Shown: in pieces, positions 6,357-8,273 of the stretch
How positions within the stretch are numbered: position 1 is the stretch's first letter
How the letters are laid out: every line of letters starts with the position of its first letter
Source: a bacterium
GTDB lineage: Bacteria; JAHJDO01
Reading direction: 5' to 3'
DNA length: 8,273 bases
Assembly (NCBI GenBank): GCA_030611945.1
Contig: JAUWOV010000078.1
Coordinates: 1 to 8,273, forward strand
The notes under the pieces: model-generated
Database searches by the model: none
What the model was told of the DNA's origin: nothing
The model's input: the letters and a program-made list of their open reading frames with translations, nothing else
Made by a program: the position numbers and the translations under genes

Positions 6357-7855
6357 ATGACTACTTCTGTCTTAATATTAATATCTCTTTTATGCTTAAA
6401 CAGATATCCCAGTATTGGGATATCTTTCAATAGAGGAATTCCGTGTTCAATAGTCTTTTTCCCCTCTTTAAAGAGCCCGCCTATAACCAGAGTGTCGCCA
6501 TTTTTCATGCTCACAGTTGTATTCGTTGACCTTGTACTGAAAATAGGCATGTCATATTCGCCCTTATATCCTATAATATATTTTACCTCTGGTTTTACAT
6601 TCAGCACAATTAGTTCATTATTTCTAACATGCGGTGTAACAGTCAGAGTTATACCTGTCTGCAGAAAATCAGTTATAAAATATTGTGTCCCTGCTCCTAC
6701 CCCTGCTGCTCTCTTATCATAGTTTTCTTTTCTGTACGGGATACTCTCACCCGAAATAATAACCGCTTTTTGATTATTGAGAACAACCACTTTTGGACGC
6801 GCAACTATCTTTGCCCTGCCTTCGCTAACCAGAGCATCTATTGTGGCAAAAAGAGCGTCTCTCTTGTATTTTCCTCCTAAAAGACCTCTTACTATGAGTT
6901 CCGTTCCTCTTGTTTCTTTTACCGCTGCGTTTAGTGTATGTCCGATGGCTGCAGTTACATGCGGACGAGTAAGAGTCCAGTCAATGCCTATTTCAGTTTC
7001 CTTATCATGGCTGATCTCAAATATTCGCGCTTCAATAAGCACCTGAGGCACTTTTTTATCAATGTTCTCAATAAGCTTTCTTATACTTCTAATGTATGGA
7101 ATCGTATCGGTTATTATTAATTGAGATCTATCATTATAAACCTGTACTCTTCCAAATGAGGAAAGTTCATTTTGGACAATTGTCTTTGCTGCATCAGGAC
7201 CAATATTCCGTAAGAGAAATATAGCCGTGATAAAATCATCAGGTGACATCTTCTTCAGCATTTTCTCATTGATGTTTACCTCAACCCTCTTTGGTAAAGG
7301 ATTGTTAAACTCCTGGGCATTTATATCAATAACGCTGGGAGTTTGTAAGCTTAGATCTTGCGTCTTAGACGCTGTAATTGTAAATGTAAGCTCAATCTTT
7401 TTCTCTTTTTCTTTGATACTAACACTGGTGCTTGCTATTTTATTTGTTGTAATATCAATCAATGTAGAATATACAGGAGACCCATCCTTTGTTGTCTGTG
7501 TGCCCGGATTTGAGATGCTTCCTGGAATTCTGGATATCTTCAGATTTGATATAAGCTTGCTTTTTTTATGAGAGAAACTGGTTTTTTCTGCCGAATTCAC
7601 TCCATCCAGATAGATTTTTGTGCTTCGCTCTAATTGACCACTTTCTATAGATATCGTTTTTGATTGATCAAACGAAATACTATTTTCTTCGTTTTTATCA
7701 AGCACTATATCTATTTTGGATATCTTACTGTCAATATCTGTTACTGTTATTTTAGACATATTACCTGTCCATAAATCCTCAGAGAAACAAGTTCCGCCTG
7801 ATACAACAACAATCATTAATACAGTGCATACCCAAAAAACTTTTTTATTTAACAT
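6332..7855 (-). CDS. Secretin, compact PilQ/GspD-family outer-membrane channel
   Basis: Secretins form multimeric beta-barrel gates in the outer membrane for type II secretion, type IV pili and similar machines. This one has 507 residues. A signal peptide (about 1-25, KK then a hydrophobic run VFWVCTVLMIVVV) precedes a beta-rich N-terminal region (about 27-165) that may be an AMIN-like or degenerate N0 domain. One ring-type N1/NolW-like domain spans about 205-268. The secretin domain (about 270-507) carries VLIEARIFEI, the ARPKVVVLNNQKAVIISGE segment, GITLTVTPHV, and a long C-terminal signature with PIFSTRSTNTTV, NGDTLVIGGL and LLKDIPILGYLF. It ends TEVVICITTTLI where relatives have TELVIFITPRLI. 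There is no obvious C-terminal S-domain for a pilotin. Only one or two N modules make it shorter than typical GspD or PilQ (about 650-750). A strong GGAGG precedes the start. No pilus or secretion genes accompany it here, so the system it serves is undetermined. Confidence 0.93.
   Translation of the reverse strand: MLNKKVFWVCTVLMIVVVSGGTCFSEDLWTGNMSKITVTDIDSKISKIDIVLDKNEENSISFDQSKTISIESGQLERSTKIYLDGVNSAEKTSFSHKKSKLISNLKISRIPGSISNPGTQTTKDGSPVYSTLIDITTNKIASTSVSIKEKEKKIELTFTITASKTQDLSLQTPSVIDINAQEFNNPLPKRVEVNINEKMLKKMSPDDFITAIFLLRNIGPDAAKTIVQNELSSFGRVQVYNDRSQLIITDTIPYIRSIRKLIENIDKKVPQVLIEARIFEISHDKETEIGIDWTLTRPHVTAAIGHTLNAAVKETRGTELIVRGLLGGKYKRDALFATIDALVSEGRAKIVARPKVVVLNNQKAVIISGESIPYRKENYDKRAAGVGAGTQYFITDFLQTGITLTVTPHVRNNELIVLNVKPEVKYIIGYKGEYDMPIFSTRSTNTTVSMKNGDTLVIGGLFKEGKKTIEHGIPLLKDIPILGYLFKHKRDINIKTEVVICITTTLI
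6402..6425 (-). repeat. Perfect 10-bp hairpin in the secretin 3' end, upstream of gltX
   Basis: AGATATCCCA (6402-6411) and TGGGATATCT (6416-6425) are exact reverse complements around four bases. In the minus-strand transcript this gives a stable tetraloop hairpin 46 bases before the gltX start. It lies in the codons for the conserved KDIPILGYLF motif, which may partly create it. It has no following U-run in either direction, so it is not a terminator. It could modulate gltX translation or mRNA processing. Confidence 0.6.
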
Positions 7856-8240
7856 AAAACCTCCATCTGATTATAGAAGATGATTTTGTAAACTTATACT
7901 GCTTAAAGTATTCCTGATATGATTGGAAATACTTCCTTTCAGAAGACACATCTACAATTCTTCCATCATTGTCGTAGCTTAACAGATATATTGTTCTATA
8001 CCCCTGCTCTTTATTAAGATTTTTCATGCTCATATTAACAGTGTACTTTGTTCCTTCCTTCCATGTGCTGATAATTGTTAGCTTTACATTCGGGCCCTTT
8101 GCTTCCTCAGGAAGTATTCTCTCAAGTTTTTTATCTATCTTTTTTACCAGAGGTGGTCTCTGGAATACTGCTATAGTATTTGTCTCTGCATACGCAAGAA
8201 CGGAGGTAAAAAGAAAAATTATAGAAAGAAATATTTTCAT
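7845..8240 (-). CDS. Small exported protein of unknown function, upstream of secretin
   Basis: It has 131 residues. A clear signal peptide MKIFLSIIFLFTSVLAYA ends in AYA before Glu19, a good signal peptidase I site, so the mature protein of about 113 residues is periplasmic. The first mature part is charged and Pro/Lys-rich (PPLVKKIDKKLERILPEEAKG). The rest looks like a single beta domain (VKLTIISTWKEGTKYTVNMSMKN) ending in a Tyr/Phe-rich tail (YFQSYQEYFKQYKF, then IIRWRFYVK). I recognise no family. It overlaps the secretin start by 11 bases, so it is probably made together with that channel and may be an accessory or assembly partner. This is inference from position only. The start at 8240 has no clear ribosome site; a purine-rich AGGAAAG lies about 24 bases upstream, too far to be ordinary. 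Confidence 0.75.
   Translation of the reverse strand: MKIFLSIIFLFTSVLAYAETNTIAVFQRPPLVKKIDKKLERILPEEAKGPNVKLTIISTWKEGTKYTVNMSMKNLNKEQGYRTIYLLSYDNDGRIVDVSSERKYFQSYQEYFKQYKFTKSSSIIRWRFYVK
7860..7864 (-). promoter_or_regulatory. Ribosome binding site of the secretin gene
   Basis: On the minus strand GGAGG is followed by TTTT and the ATG at 7855. It lies within the coding end of the small exported protein gene. It is the strongest Shine-Dalgarno sequence in the window and fixes the secretin start, which is also the one giving a proper signal peptide. Confidence 0.75.
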
Positions 8241-8273
8241 AATTAATTATACATTTTTTTAATTCTTTCCTGC

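Noticed and set aside
6237-6722. 161-codon plus-strand open frame over gltX and secretin ends
   Set aside because: It is antisense to two well-supported genes and has no family resemblance or ribosome site.
7787-7855. Lipoprotein signal on the secretin (Cys23)
   Set aside because: The residues before Cys are GGT, which does not fit a lipobox (Leu-x-Gly/Ala-Cys type). A standard signal peptidase I site fits better.
8246-8251. TATAAT on the minus strand as a -10 promoter for the exported-protein gene
   Set aside because: It is only five bases from the start codon, so the transcript would be essentially leaderless, and its -35 region falls at the window edge with no TTGACA-like sequence visible. 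An AT-rich chance match is likely.

Overview
The window is an AT-rich, very gene-dense piece of a bacterial chromosome. It carries a cell-division and wall operon on the plus strand and a second, convergent operon on the minus strand. A secretin with a signal peptide and a GluRS of normal bacterial type point to a diderm (Gram-negative-type) bacterium. The division proteins are clearly bacterial but divergent. Together with the low GC and compact overlapping genes, this would suit a poorly sampled lineage such as one of the uncultivated candidate phyla. I cannot name the taxon from sequence alone.

Left edge (1-230): no intact gene. One reading frame (41-241) encodes a short piece resembling the N-terminal domain of DUF1016/YhcG-type nucleases, lacking both ends. 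This stretch also holds two adjacent perfect inverted repeats (146-164 and 169-184), about 50-85 bases before ddl. A murB or murC gene would be the common neighbour here, and none is visible.

Plus-strand operon (231-4910): ddl (D-Ala-D-Ala ligase), ftsQ (divisome POTRA protein), ftsA (actin-like membrane anchor), ftsZ (division tubulin) and a TsaC/YrdC-type threonylcarbamoyl-AMP synthase for tRNA t6A. The genes overlap by 11, 1 and 4 bases or are 4 bases apart, so one transcript with translational coupling is likely. The first four are the classical dcw tail; tsaC directly after ftsZ is unusual.

Minus-strand operon (8240 down to 4893): a small exported protein of unknown function, a compact secretin (outer-membrane channel of the PilQ/GspD family) and gltX (glutamyl-tRNA synthetase). 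These genes overlap by 11 and 25 bases. A perfect 10-bp hairpin sits in the secretin 3' end just before the gltX start. The two operons meet tail to tail with an 18-base overlap of tsaC and gltX and no room for a conventional terminator.

I see no RNA genes, CRISPR arrays, insertion sequences or complete mobile elements. The points most worth a second look are the nuclease-like remnant with its double dyad before ddl, the merging of housekeeping genes into unusual operons, the reduced secretin with its unknown partner, and substitutions in the nucleotide-binding loops of FtsZ and FtsA.
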